Positions 1-9,928 of a stretch of DNA of 64,000 bases are shown here, piece by piece. The notes under the pieces are model-generated. The model ran no database searches and was not told where the DNA came from. It was given only the letters and a program-made list of their open reading frames with translations. The stretch comes from Sedimentitalea sp042687825 (GTDB lineage: Bacteria > Pseudomonadota > Alphaproteobacteria > Rhodobacterales > Rhodobacteraceae). The position numbers and the translations under genes were made by a program. The stretch's first letter is position 1, and every line of letters starts with the position of its first letter. The DNA is taken from positions 62,001 through 126,000 of the forward strand of contig NZ_JBHUQE010000003.1 in assembly GCF_042687825.1 (NCBI RefSeq). Reading direction: 5' to 3'.

Positions 1-40
1 GCAGGAACTGGGCGAATGCTTGGCTGTGGTTCAGAAACAT
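1..40 (-). CDS. Possible 5' end of an unknown gene, cut by the window edge
   Basis: A short reading frame opens with ATG at position 40 on the minus strand and runs off the window after 13 residues (MFLNHSQAFAQFL). An AAAGGA Shine-Dalgarno-like stretch lies 8 bases upstream of the ATG, which is the main reason to list it. It lies downstream of cvpA in the same direction. Too little is present to assign a family; PurF often follows CvpA in bacteria, but these residues do not look like a PurF N-terminus. Confidence 0.3.
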   Translation of the reverse strand, partial: MFLNHSQAFAQFL

Positions 41-338
41 GGGAGCGGTCCTTTGTCAGCAGGTGTTCGTTTGATCTGCCACCATGCTGGCATGGAAATT
101 CAGCCGTTTTTTGGTCACCATTGGGGCGTTAATAGATTACTTTTTCCACATCCGGCAAAGACCGCCCGCCAGAGCGTGGATTGCACGGTTTCCGAAAACG
201 CGTGGTAACCATTGGTTAACCAGAAGGGCGGCTTTGTGGCGCTTTCGAGCCCCCAGGATGGGGGCGATTCTATGGCGGGTGTGCCGGCAACAAGGGCGAT
301 TCTGCGGAAATATGCGGGCGCATCGGTTGCCGCGCGGG
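41..338. other. Intergenic region downstream of cvpA
   Basis: No convincing gene. It contains a small hairpin at 250-264 (CCCCCA-GGA-TGGGGG) without a T-run on either strand, which could weakly terminate cvpA transcripts. Reading frames on the plus strand here are compositional shadows. Nothing else is recognisable. Confidence 0.4.
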
Positions 339-893
339 TTATTTTGCGCAGCTGCCCACCAGGGTTTCGTATTGCAGGGTGATCCAGCCCAGCGCCTGTT
401 CGGGGTTGCGCGCCTCGATCGAGTCGGTCAGGCGGGCAAAGACCTGGGCCGACCGGCTTTCATCGACAATGGTAAAGGTCTGCGCGGTGACGACCGTTTC
501 ATAGACGAAAAAGGCGATGGCGATCAGCAGAATGCCGCGGGCCACACCAAAGAAGAAACCCAGCCCCTGATCGACCCCGCCCAGGGCCGAGCGCTGCACC
601 AGCGAGGAAAACAGCGGCGTGAAGAACGACACGAGAATCAGCGCGACGGCAAAGACGCCGGCAAAGGCGGCGATGATGCTCAACTCGCAACTGTCGGCGA
701 CGAACTCGCCCAGAACGGGAATTTCCTTGATCAACGGCTCGACCTTGGGCGCAAAGAGATATCCCAGAATTGCCGCCGCGATCCAGCCGGCGATGGCCAT
801 GATCTCGCGCACGACACCACGGGAATAGGCCAGCAGAGCGGAAACGACGATGATCAGGGCGACCACCCCGTCGATGATAGTGAAACCTTCCAT
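339..893 (-). CDS. cvpA: CvpA family inner-membrane protein
   Basis: 184 residues, about the usual CvpA length. Four hydrophobic helices can be seen at roughly residues 6-24, 30-48, 70-95 and 113-132. The N-terminus has the family pattern of a first helix followed by a short cytoplasmic loop with YSRGVVREI. CvpA was named for colicin V production and is now linked to envelope integrity; its biochemical role is not settled. It lies 45 bases downstream of radA in the same direction, an arrangement common in Rhodobacteraceae. The family call is firm, the function only general. Confidence 0.9.
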   Translation of the reverse strand: MEGFTIIDGVVALIIVVSALLAYSRGVVREIMAIAGWIAAAILGYLFAPKVEPLIKEIPVLGEFVADSCELSIIAAFAGVFAVALILVSFFTPLFSSLVQRSALGGVDQGLGFFFGVARGILLIAIAFFVYETVVTAQTFTIVDESRSAQVFARLTDSIEARNPEQALGWITLQYETLVGSCAK

Positions 894-938
894 GGCCCTG
901 GTCCGTCCTGTTTCTGCCTGCGCTGCCGCTTCGGGACC

Positions 939-2295
<1,357 letters not shown>

Positions 2296-2303
<8 letters not shown>

Positions 2304-2748
2304 GCTGCCTTGTGCCGCCTCGGCCTTTGGCGGTCAAATGGCTAATCGCGATCGAGGTCAGAACGCAGCCGGTGAACAGATAGAGCCCCCAGGCGGTTTC
2401 CACTGTCGCCAGCCCGACGCCCTTGACCACCACGACATAGAGCGCGATCAGAAAGACATCGGCCATGGCCAGCCTGCCCAGAATGTCCAGCACCGGCAGC
2501 ACCCGCCGCCGCAACAGCCCGAAATGGATCAGGGCCAGGCCGATGGTTTTCATATAGGGCGCAAAGATCGCAAGGAAGGTGACCAGAAGGGCCAGGGCGA
2601 TATCGCTGCCCCACAGGCTCTGCAATCCGGTCACGACCGAAATTTCCGACAGGCCGAACATCGGCAACAACCCGGCGCGCAGCAGGGGCGCGAACCAGGC
2701 AACGGGATACAGCAACAGCAGGGCAAGGTTGGCGAGGCGCGGGACCAT
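2296..2748 (-). CDS. PqiA-like (paraquat-inducible protein A family) membrane protein
   Basis: 150 residues with four hydrophobic segments and the LALLLLYPVAWFAPLL and ALADV/AMADVFLIAL-type stretches of single-module PqiA proteins. E. coli PqiA has two such modules and cysteine motifs; this is the short, one-module form common in alphaproteobacteria, and no CxxC motif is visible. PqiA-type proteins work with MCE proteins in intermembrane lipid handling. It sits just downstream of an MlaF/MlaE pair on the same strand, which fits envelope lipid transport, though no MCE-domain protein is present here. Confidence 0.75.
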
Positions 2749-2835
2749 GCGCTTAGCCGTTGCACACCGGCGCGGTGCAAAGGCCCGGGCCGGTCATCGC
2801 ATAGCGCGCGGGCACGTGGTTGCCGGTGCTTCGGA

Positions 2836-3582
2836 TCACCGCACCGCCTCGATCGGGCCTTCGGCGCGGCCGTGGATGAACTGGTCGAGATAGGGATCGC
2901 CCGAGGCGTCCATCTCGGCCACCGGGCCGGTCCATTTGATCACCCCGTCATGCAGCATCGCCACATTGTCGGCGATGGCGCGCACGCTGGTCATGTCATG
3001 GGTGATGGTCATCGCCGTGGCGCCCATCTCGACCACGATCTCGCGGATCAGGTCGTTGATCACGCCTGACATGATCGGGTCCAGGCCGGTGGTCGGCTCG
3101 TCGAAAAAGATGATCTCGGGATCGGCGGCGATGGCGCGGGCCAGACCGACACGTTTCTGCATGCCGCCGGACAGTTCCGCCGGAAACAGATCGGCAACGG
3201 CGGATTTCAGTCCGACCCGGCGCAGCTTGTCGATGGCGATGGCGCGGGCTTCGTCCACCGGGCGTTTCAGCGAGCCGCGCAGCAGGCGAAAGGCGACATT
3301 CTGCCAGACCGGCAGGCTGTCAAACAGCGCGCCGCCCTGAAACAGCATGCCGAAACGGGCCAGAAAGGCGTCGCGGTCACCGGATGCGGCATCCTTGCCA
3401 TCGACCAGGATTTTCCCGGAATCCGGGTGGATCAGCCCCAGAACGCATTTCAGCGCCACCGATTTTCCGGTGCCCGAGCCGCCGATGATCACCATCGAGC
3501 TGCCCTTTGGAATCTCCAGGGTCAGGCCGCGCAGCACGCGATTGTCGCCAAAGGCCTTATGGACGTCGTTCATCCGGATCAT
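2836..3582 (-). CDS. mlaF: ABC transporter ATPase, MlaF (Ttg2A) type
   Basis: 248 residues. Walker A is GGSGTGKS at about 34-41, the signature is LSGGMQKR and Walker B is IIFFDEPTTGLDP. The GGMQKR signature and the early residues (VHKAFGDNRVLRGLTLEI) match the MlaF/Mkl group that energises phospholipid transport between inner and outer membranes. The start ATG overlaps the stop of mlaE by 4 bases (ATGA, 3579-3582). The usual partner genes mlaD, mlaC and mlaB are not in this operon. Confidence 0.9.
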   Translation of the reverse strand: MIRMNDVHKAFGDNRVLRGLTLEIPKGSSMVIIGGSGTGKSVALKCVLGLIHPDSGKILVDGKDAASGDRDAFLARFGMLFQGGALFDSLPVWQNVAFRLLRGSLKRPVDEARAIAIDKLRRVGLKSAVADLFPAELSGGMQKRVGLARAIAADPEIIFFDEPTTGLDPIMSGVINDLIREIVVEMGATAMTITHDMTSVRAIADNVAMLHDGVIKWTGPVAEMDASGDPYLDQFIHGRAEGPIEAVR

Positions 3583-4361
3583 AGCGAAAAGAACACTCCC
3601 GTCAGGACGAAATTGGCGGCCAGGATCAGGATCGCGGCGGATTCGACGCTGTTCTTGGTGGCGCTGCCCACGCCCTGGGCGCCACGACCCGATTGCATGC
3701 CATAGTAACAGCCCATCAGGGCGGCGATGACGCCAAAGACCGCGCCCTTGACCAGGCTGGACACGACATCGCGGCTTTCCAGGAAATCGACGGTGTTCTG
3801 CAGATAGGCGGCGGCATTGAACCCCAGATTCTGCACCGCCACCACATAGCCGCCGCCGATGCCGATGATATCGCCGATTGCCACCAGCAGCGGCACGGTG
3901 ATCAGCGCGGCCAGAACCCGCGGCGCAACCAGGTATTTCATCGGATGGGTCGACAGGGTCACCAGCGCGTCGATCTGCTCGGTCACCTTCATCGTGGCGA
4001 TCTCGGCAGCAATGGACGAGGTCACGCGGGCGGCGATCATCAGGCCGACCAGAACCGGCCCCAGTTCGCGTACCATGCCGATGGCGACGATCTGCGGCAC
4101 CACCGCCTCGGCGTTGAACCGCGCGCCGCCGGAATAGATCTGCAGCGCCAGCGCGCCGCCGGTAAAGATCGCGGTCAGCCCGACCACCGGCAGGGACAGC
4201 CAGCCGATATTCATCAGCGCATTGGCAAACTCGCGTGGATAGAAGGGCGGGCGCAGGATGTGGCTGGCGGCGCGGGCGGCAAAGATCGCCACGCTGCCGG
4301 TCAGCGCCAGAAAGGTCAGTACCGCGCGGCCCAGGCGTTCCAGCAATTTCAACGGGTTCAC
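3579..4361 (-). CDS. mlaE: ABC transporter permease, MlaE family
   Basis: 260 residues starting at GTG 4361 (MNPLKLLERLG...). This start was chosen because GTGA overlaps the alr stop by 4 bases, and because the longer open frame upstream is antisense-like sequence inside alr. Several hydrophobic helices and the MlaE-typical stretch AIGMVRELGPVLVGLMIAARV are visible. The protein should form the membrane pore for the MlaF ATPase. Coupled overlaps on both sides (alr-mlaE-mlaF) indicate one transcript. Confidence 0.92.
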   Translation of the reverse strand: MNPLKLLERLGRAVLTFLALTGSVAIFAARAASHILRPPFYPREFANALMNIGWLSLPVVGLTAIFTGGALALQIYSGGARFNAEAVVPQIVAIGMVRELGPVLVGLMIAARVTSSIAAEIATMKVTEQIDALVTLSTHPMKYLVAPRVLAALITVPLLVAIGDIIGIGGGYVVAVQNLGFNAAAYLQNTVDFLESRDVVSSLVKGAVFGVIAALMGCYYGMQSGRGAQGVGSATKNSVESAAILILAANFVLTGVFFSL

Positions 4362-5395
4362 GTCAGGTACTCCCGCCGATAGCGGCCGCCCAGCGAGGTC
4401 AGGATCTCGTAGCCGATGGTGCCGGCGGCGTCGGCCAGATCGTCGACGGTCTGCCGCGGTCCCAGGATCGCCAAGGCCGCCGGATCGTCCTTCAGGTCGG
4501 TGACATCGGCGGTGATCAGGTCCATCGATACGCGGCCAACGACGGGACAGGCGGTATCGCCGGCAAACAGCCGCACGCCGCCCGCGCCGATGGCGCGGAT
4601 CAGCCCATCGGCATAGCCGGCGGCGACGGTGGCGATGCGGCAGGGGCGCGGCGCGGTCCAGGTGTTGCCATAGCCGACGGTTTCGCCGGGCTGCACGTCG
4701 CGAATCTGGATCACCGGCAGATCCAGTGCCACCACCGGACGGGCGTCCGCATAGGGCAGGGCGCCATACAATCCGATGCCCGGCCGGGTCAGGTCGAAAT
4801 GATAGTCCGGCCCCAGCAGGATGCCGCCGGTGGCCGCCAGCGAGCGCGGCGCGTCGATACCGTCGGTCATCTCGGCAAAGGCGCGCAATTGCCGGGCGTT
4901 CATTGCGTGGTCGGGCTCGTCCGCACAGGCCAGGTGCGACATGACCAGCGCCGGGGCACGCGCCAGGATCTGGGCGCGCAGCCCGGCCCATTCGCCGGGT
5001 TCCATCCCCAGCCGGTTCATACCGCTGTCCAGCTGGACGCCGAACCCATGGTCGGGCGTCGAGTCCAGATGCCGGCGCAGTTGTTCAGCGGAATTCAGCA
5101 ACGGCGTCAGATCATGGGCGCCGATCAGCGCGGTGTCGCCCGGCATATGGCCGGACAGGATAAAGATCGTCGGCCCCGGTCCCAGGGCTTGGCGCACGAT
5201 CACGCCCTCTTCGGCGGCGGCGACAAAGAATTGCCGGGCGCCGGCGCTGGCGAGGGTCGTTGCCACCCGCTCTGCGCCCAGCCCATAGCCATTTGCCTTG
5301 ATCACGGCGGCGGCCGGGCAGGCCGACAGCGCGTTCAGCGCGCGCCAGTTTTCCGCCAGCGCGGTCAGGTCGATTTTCAGATGCGCAGTGCTCAT
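4358..5395 (-). CDS. alr: Alanine racemase
   Basis: 345 residues, PLP-dependent, interconverting L- and D-alanine for peptidoglycan. The PLP-binding lysine is Lys33 in the motif AAVIKANGYGLG. The protein reads through a TIM-barrel domain to a C-terminal beta domain with VGYGNTWTAPRPCRIA and VSMDLITADVT typical of Alr. It is followed by the MlaE gene with a 4-base overlap. Alr is slightly shorter than the E. coli enzyme (359), within the alphaproteobacterial range. Confidence 0.96.
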   Translation of the reverse strand: MSTAHLKIDLTALAENWRALNALSACPAAAVIKANGYGLGAERVATTLASAGARQFFVAAAEEGVIVRQALGPGPTIFILSGHMPGDTALIGAHDLTPLLNSAEQLRRHLDSTPDHGFGVQLDSGMNRLGMEPGEWAGLRAQILARAPALVMSHLACADEPDHAMNARQLRAFAEMTDGIDAPRSLAATGGILLGPDYHFDLTRPGIGLYGALPYADARPVVALDLPVIQIRDVQPGETVGYGNTWTAPRPCRIATVAAGYADGLIRAIGAGGVRLFAGDTACPVVGRVSMDLITADVTDLKDDPAALAILGPRQTVDDLADAAGTIGYEILTSLGGRYRREYLT

Positions 5396-5486
5396 GGCCC
5401 GTTCTTGACATGCGCGCCAGCCGCGTCAAGGACAATGCGAGGGAAACCGCCACAGGCGGCACGCGCTGTGTCTATTCGCGGTCACA

Positions 5487-5747
5487 CTATTTTCGGCGAA
5501 AAAATTCACCCCAGACACCTGTCGACACACGCAGGCTAAGGTCGAATTTTCGCTTGTCGTACCAATGCAGGGCAACGTCGATGTATTTGTTCGGCACGAC
5601 CTTGAAAATCTGTCCGATAGTCCCCTTGTCCAAATAGGTCGGCATCTGATCGGACAGGCATTTGATATTCTTGTTCCCGGTCAATTTCAGCCGGTTGAAG
5701 ACGACGACTTTTTGCCTGGCTTTTGGCGCGTTCGGATCGGTTGCCAT
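5487..5747 (-). CDS. Small hypothetical protein
   Basis: 86 residues, basic (many Lys/Arg), no signal peptide or membrane helix visible. I do not recognise the family. AGGT lies 9 bases before the ATG as a weak ribosome binding site. The region is AT-richer than its neighbours alr and dnaB and is flanked by non-coding sequence on both sides (5396-5486 and 5748-5849). It could be a real small cytoplasmic protein or a recent acquisition. Protein-like composition, rather than a family match, supports it. Confidence 0.5.
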   Translation of the reverse strand: MATDPNAPKARQKVVVFNRLKLTGNKNIKCLSDQMPTYLDKGTIGQIFKVVPNKYIDVALHWYDKRKFDLSLRVSTGVWGEFFRRK

Positions 5748-5849
5748 TTGATTGACCTACGGTGATCGTACAATTGAAACATTAGTTTCAGAATAGCACG
5801 GATCCTGCGGTTTCCCAAATTTCGGCACCGGATGATCCGGCGGCTCGGG

Positions 5850-7343
5850 TCAGTGACCCGGGTCGTCGTTCTGCTGCCAGGGTTTGACCAGATTGCCAAA
5901 GCGCGTGAAACGGCCCTCAAAGCTCAGCTCGACGGTGCCGATCGGGCCGTGCCGCTGCTTGCCGATCACCACTTCGGCCTTGCCGTGCAGGCGCTCCATG
6001 CGCTCCTGCCAGGCGGCCATCTCATCCAGCTTGTCATCCGAGGGTTTCTCGCGCTCGACATAGTATTCCTCGCGGAACACGAACATCACCACGTCGGCAT
6101 CCTGTTCGATCGACCCGGATTCGCGCAGGTCCGACAATTGCGGGCGCTTGTCTTCGCGGGCCTCGACCTGGCGGCTGAGCTGGGACAGCGCGATCACCGG
6201 AATGTCCAGCTCCTTGGCGATGGCCTTCAGCCCCATGGTGATCTCGCTGATCTCGTTGACCCGGTTTTCCGACTTGCCGGTGCCGCGCACCAGTTGCAGA
6301 TAGTCGATGATCAGCACATCCAGCCCATGGGTGCGTTTCAGCCGCCGGGCACGGGCCGCGAGCTGGCTGATCGGCAGGGCCGGCGTGTCGTCGATGAACA
6401 GCGGACAGGCCTCCAGCGACTTGGCGGCATCGACAAAACGGCGAAACTCGGCCTCGGTCATGTCGCCGCGACGGATCTGTTCGGATGGCACTTCTGATGC
6501 TTCTGACAGAATCCGCGCGGCGAGCTGCTCGGCACTCATCTCCAGCGAATAGAATCCCACGACGCCGCCATCGACGGTGCCCTCGGTCCCGTCGGGCAAT
6601 TGCCCGCGCCTATAGGCCTTGGCGACGTTGAACGCGATGTTGGTGGCCAGCGAGGTCTTGCCCATCGAGGGCCGGCCCGCGAGTATCAGCAGATCCGAGC
6701 GGTGCAGCCCGCCCAGCTTCTTGTCCATGTCCACAAGACCGGTCGAGACCCCGGCCAGCCCGCCCTCGCGCTGATAGGCGGCATTGGCGACGTTGACCGC
6801 GTCGGTGACCGCGCGCAGAAAGCTTTGGAACCCGCTTTCGGTCTGGCCCTGTTCGCTCAGCTTGTACAGCTGCTGTTCGGCCTCGACGATCTGTTCCTTG
6901 GGTTCGCTCGAAATATCGACCCGTGCCGCCTTGTCGGAAATATCGCGCCCCAGACCGATCAACTCGCGCCGGATCGCCAGATCATAGATCATCTGGGCAT
7001 AGTCGCGCACCGCAAAGGCGCTGATAGCAGCGCCGGCGAGGCGGGCCAGATAGGCCGGACCGCCCAATTCCTTGAGCCCCTCGTCATCCTCCATGAACGC
7101 CTTTAGCGTGACCGGGCTGGCAAGGGCATTCTTGGCGATGCGGGCGGCCGCGATTTCATAGATTCGCGCATGCACCGGGTCATAGAAATGCTGCGCTCCG
7201 ATGATGGCGGCGACCTTGTCATACACATCGTTGTTGGTCAGGATCGCGCCCAGAAGCTGTTGTTCCGCCTCGACGGAATGCGGCATGACATCAGCGATTT
7301 GCGGATCGGTCGTGCCCGCGTCGATACTTGTGATCTCGTTCAT
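5850..7343 (-). CDS. dnaB: Replicative DNA helicase DnaB
   Basis: 497 residues from ATG 7343 (MNEITSIDAG...). This start is preferred over an upstream in-frame extension (to 7514), whose residues look non-coding; an ATG four codons earlier (7355) is a possible alternative. The N-terminal primase-interaction domain begins at PHSVEAEQQLLGAIL. The RecA-like helicase domain has Walker A GRPSMGKTSLA and the loop LRESGSIEQDADVVMFVFRE. It unwinds DNA at the replication fork as a hexamer. No intein is present. Confidence 0.97.
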   Translation of the reverse strand: MNEITSIDAGTTDPQIADVMPHSVEAEQQLLGAILTNNDVYDKVAAIIGAQHFYDPVHARIYEIAAARIAKNALASPVTLKAFMEDDEGLKELGGPAYLARLAGAAISAFAVRDYAQMIYDLAIRRELIGLGRDISDKAARVDISSEPKEQIVEAEQQLYKLSEQGQTESGFQSFLRAVTDAVNVANAAYQREGGLAGVSTGLVDMDKKLGGLHRSDLLILAGRPSMGKTSLATNIAFNVAKAYRRGQLPDGTEGTVDGGVVGFYSLEMSAEQLAARILSEASEVPSEQIRRGDMTEAEFRRFVDAAKSLEACPLFIDDTPALPISQLAARARRLKRTHGLDVLIIDYLQLVRGTGKSENRVNEISEITMGLKAIAKELDIPVIALSQLSRQVEAREDKRPQLSDLRESGSIEQDADVVMFVFREEYYVEREKPSDDKLDEMAAWQERMERLHGKAEVVIGKQRHGPIGTVELSFEGRFTRFGNLVKPWQQNDDPGH

Positions 7344-7576
7344 CTCGCCCCTCATCTGCCGCCGCTTTGTCACGGTCTGCCTGCCGATTCCGGCAGGCTC
7401 GGCCTGTCGGCCCGAAGCCATACCCGAGCCCGCGCAGAAGGTGCAAATTGTATCTTTCTGTGGATATCTTGTGCACCACTGCCTGCTACAGGATATTGCC
7501 GCAACAGTGACCAAATCGTCAACATATTGCGGTGCTCACGCCAGGGCTGTGGCGGATTTGATGCGCTCTGCCGGCG

Positions 7577-8257
7577 TTAATCCGCCCGGCGCGCTTCTTG
7601 CCAGGCGCGGGGCGCAGTCAGGAAAGATTCTACCTCTGCGAGAGTCGAATCAGAGAATGCACCTGAACTTCTGGCTTCGGCCAGCACGTCCCACCAGGTG
7701 CACAGGTGATGCAGGGCCACCCCGTGATCACCCAAGGTCTTTTCCGTCTCGGGAAAGATGCCGTAATAGAAGATCACGGCGGTATGGCCGCAGGTGGCGC
7801 CGGTCTCGCGTATCGCGTCGACAAAGCTCAGCTTGCTGCAGCCATCGGTGGTCAGATCCTCGACCAGCAACACCCGGTCACCTTCGCCCATCACCCCCTC
7901 GATCCGGGCGTTGCGGCCATAGCCCTTGGGTTTCTTTCGTACATAGGTCATCGGCAGGGCCATGCGTTCGGCCACTAGCGCGGCAAAGGGAATGCCCGCG
8001 GTTTCGCCGCCGGCGATGTTGTCGAACGCCTCGAAACCGGCGTTGCGCATCACCGTAACGGTCAGAAAATCCATCAGCGTGGCCCGGATGCGCGGATAGG
8101 AAATCAGCTTGCGGCAGTCGATATAGGTCGGGCTGGGCAGGCCGGAGGCCAGGGTAAAGGGCTGGTCGGCATTCAGGTGCACGGCGCCGATCTCCAGCAG
8201 CATGCGCGCGCTCAGGCGGGCGATCTCGTCGGCGGGCGGATAAGAAGAGGGGATCAT
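7577..8257 (-). CDS. pyrE: Orotate phosphoribosyltransferase
   Basis: 226 residues. The PRPP-binding motif VLLVEDLTTDGCSK is clear, and an upstream VRKKPKGYGRNARIEG stretch carries the catalytic flexible loop lysines. The enzyme joins orotate to PRPP to make OMP in pyrimidine synthesis. It follows pyrC on the same strand with a 49-base gap, so pyrC-pyrE form a small pyrimidine operon. The C-terminal extension with CTWWDVLAEA is typical of the alphaproteobacterial form. Confidence 0.95.
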   Translation of the reverse strand: MIPSSYPPADEIARLSARMLLEIGAVHLNADQPFTLASGLPSPTYIDCRKLISYPRIRATLMDFLTVTVMRNAGFEAFDNIAGGETAGIPFAALVAERMALPMTYVRKKPKGYGRNARIEGVMGEGDRVLLVEDLTTDGCSKLSFVDAIRETGATCGHTAVIFYYGIFPETEKTLGDHGVALHHLCTWWDVLAEARSSGAFSDSTLAEVESFLTAPRAWQEARRAD

Positions 8258-8306
8258 CGCGGGTTTCCTATGTCATGCGCGGATCGGGCGGGATGCCGGT
8301 ATCGGG

Positions 8307-9347
8307 TCAGGGGGCGACGCGCCAGTGCAGGTCGAACCCCGGGTCAAAGACGGTCACCGGCCCGTCGCCGGTCTCGATCCCGGTCGGGTATTGCACGGGC
8401 GCACCGCGCGTCAGGGTGATGGTGTCCGGGTTTTCCGGCAGCCGGTAGAACGCCGGGCCGTGGCGCGAGACAAAGCCTTCGAGCCGGTCCAGCGCCCCTT
8501 CGCGCTCGAACACCTCGGCCAGGATCGACAGGGTGTTGGTCGCGGTAAAGCAACCGGCGCAGCCACAGGCGTTTTCCTTGAGCGCGTCGGTATGCGGCGC
8601 GCTGTCGGTGCCCAGAAAGAACCGGTTCTCGCCCGAGGTCGCCGCGGCCACCAGCGCCAGCCGGTGGGTTTCGCGCTTGGCCACCGGCAGGCAGTAGTAA
8701 TGCGGGTGAATGCCGCCGACCAGGATGTGGTTGCGGTTGATCACCAGGTGATGCGTGGTGATCGTCGCGCCCAGATCGGCGCCGCCCGCGCGCACGTAGT
8801 CCACCGCGCCCGCCGTTGTGATATGTTCCATGACCACCCGCAGCCCCGGTGTCGCGCGGCGGATCGGGTCCAGCACCCGGTCGATGAACACGCTCTCGCG
8901 GTCAAAGATGTCGATATCGGCCGCAGTGACCTCGCCATGCACGCATAGCGGCAGTCCGATCTCGGCCATGCGCTCGAGCACGCCGCGCACCCGGTCGAAA
9001 TCAGAGACCCCGCTGGCCGAGTTGGTGGTGGCGCCGGCCGGGTACAGCTTGACCGCGCGCACCAGGCCGCTGGCGGCGGCGGCGGCCACGTCCTCGGGGT
9101 CGGTGTCTTCGGTCAGATACAGCGTCATCAGCGGCTGAAACGCCATGCCCTCGGGCAGGGCCGCCAGGATGCGGTCGCGATAGGCCGCCGCCTGCGCCCC
9201 GGTCACCACCGGCGGGACCAGGTTGGGCATGATGATGGCGCGGGCGAAATGCCGCGCGGTTTCCGGCAGCACCGCCGCCAGCATGGCCCCGTCGCGCAGG
9301 TGCAGATGCCAGTCGTCGGGGCGGGTGATCGTCAGGGTCTCGCTCAT
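8307..9347 (-). CDS. pyrC: Dihydroorotase, type II (E. coli class)
   Basis: 346 residues. The zinc site motif HLHLRDG lies near the N-terminus, with later metal and substrate residues in MEHITTAGAVDYV and GTDSAPHT. It closes N-carbamoyl-aspartate to dihydroorotate. The length and motif spacing place it with the short E. coli-like class, not the multifunctional type. It is transcribed away from the SRPBCC gene, with a 108-base divergent promoter region between them. Confidence 0.96.
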   Translation of the reverse strand: MSETLTITRPDDWHLHLRDGAMLAAVLPETARHFARAIIMPNLVPPVVTGAQAAAYRDRILAALPEGMAFQPLMTLYLTEDTDPEDVAAAAASGLVRAVKLYPAGATTNSASGVSDFDRVRGVLERMAEIGLPLCVHGEVTAADIDIFDRESVFIDRVLDPIRRATPGLRVVMEHITTAGAVDYVRAGGADLGATITTHHLVINRNHILVGGIHPHYYCLPVAKRETHRLALVAAATSGENRFFLGTDSAPHTDALKENACGCAGCFTATNTLSILAEVFEREGALDRLEGFVSRHGPAFYRLPENPDTITLTRGAPVQYPTGIETGDGPVTVFDPGFDLHWRVAP

Positions 9348-9455
9348 GTCCTTGCGCTAGCACAGCCTGTCTGCGGCGACCAGAGGGGCGAGACGATTTG
9401 CGCTGTTTCAAACCGCGCTCTGCCACGGCAGGTTGAGCGCCAACGGGAAGGACAG

Positions 9456-9893
9456 ATGCAGAAGCGGCTGAAATTCGAACACCGATACAAGGTCAGTGCC
9501 GACCGCCTGTTCGCGCTGGTCATCGATCTGGACGCGCTCGAAGCCGTCAGCAAGCCGTTGCTGCAAATCCATCATCTGCCGTCCGGACCGGTGCGCCAAG
9601 GCCAAGGGATCGACGTTGCGTATTCGCTGTTCGGCCTGTTTCCGCAACGCCCCTATCGCATGTTCATCCGCCGCTGTGACGCCACGGCGCTGCGCCTGCG
9701 CAGCGAAGAACACGGTGTCGGCATCCAGCGGCTGGTGCACGAGATCGAAGTCAGCCCAGACGGCAACAGTTCGGTGCTGAGGGAGTGGATCGAAGTCGAC
9801 GCCGGGTGGCGCACACAGATCGTCGCGGCCTGCGTCTGGGTTCTGTTCCACTGGCGGCACCGGGTGCGGCTGCGGTTGTTGGGCCTTGTCTGA
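9456..9893 (+). CDS. SRPBCC (START/Bet v1-like) family protein
   Basis: 145 residues from ATG 9456 with GGGAAGGA just upstream. The opening (FEHRYKVSADRLFALVIDLDALEAV) matches the first strand and helix of polyketide-cyclase/SRPBCC lipid-binding folds, and the basic tail VLFHWRHRVRLRLLGL resembles the C-terminal helix. Such proteins bind hydrophobic ligands or act as small cyclases; no specific ligand can be inferred. It ends 35 bases before the end of a convergent glycosyltransferase gene. Confidence 0.65.
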   Translation: MQKRLKFEHRYKVSADRLFALVIDLDALEAVSKPLLQIHHLPSGPVRQGQGIDVAYSLFGLFPQRPYRMFIRRCDATALRLRSEEHGVGIQRLVHEIEVSPDGNSSVLREWIEVDAGWRTQIVAACVWVLFHWRHRVRLRLLGLV

Positions 9894-9928
9894 GGCGCAT
9901 TTCCGCGCCGGTCCTGCGCCATCGAAAG

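Noticed and set aside
250..264. CCCCCA-GGA-TGGGGG hairpin as a terminator of cvpA
   Set aside because: Three-base loop and no T-run on either strand; it may be chance in GC-rich DNA.
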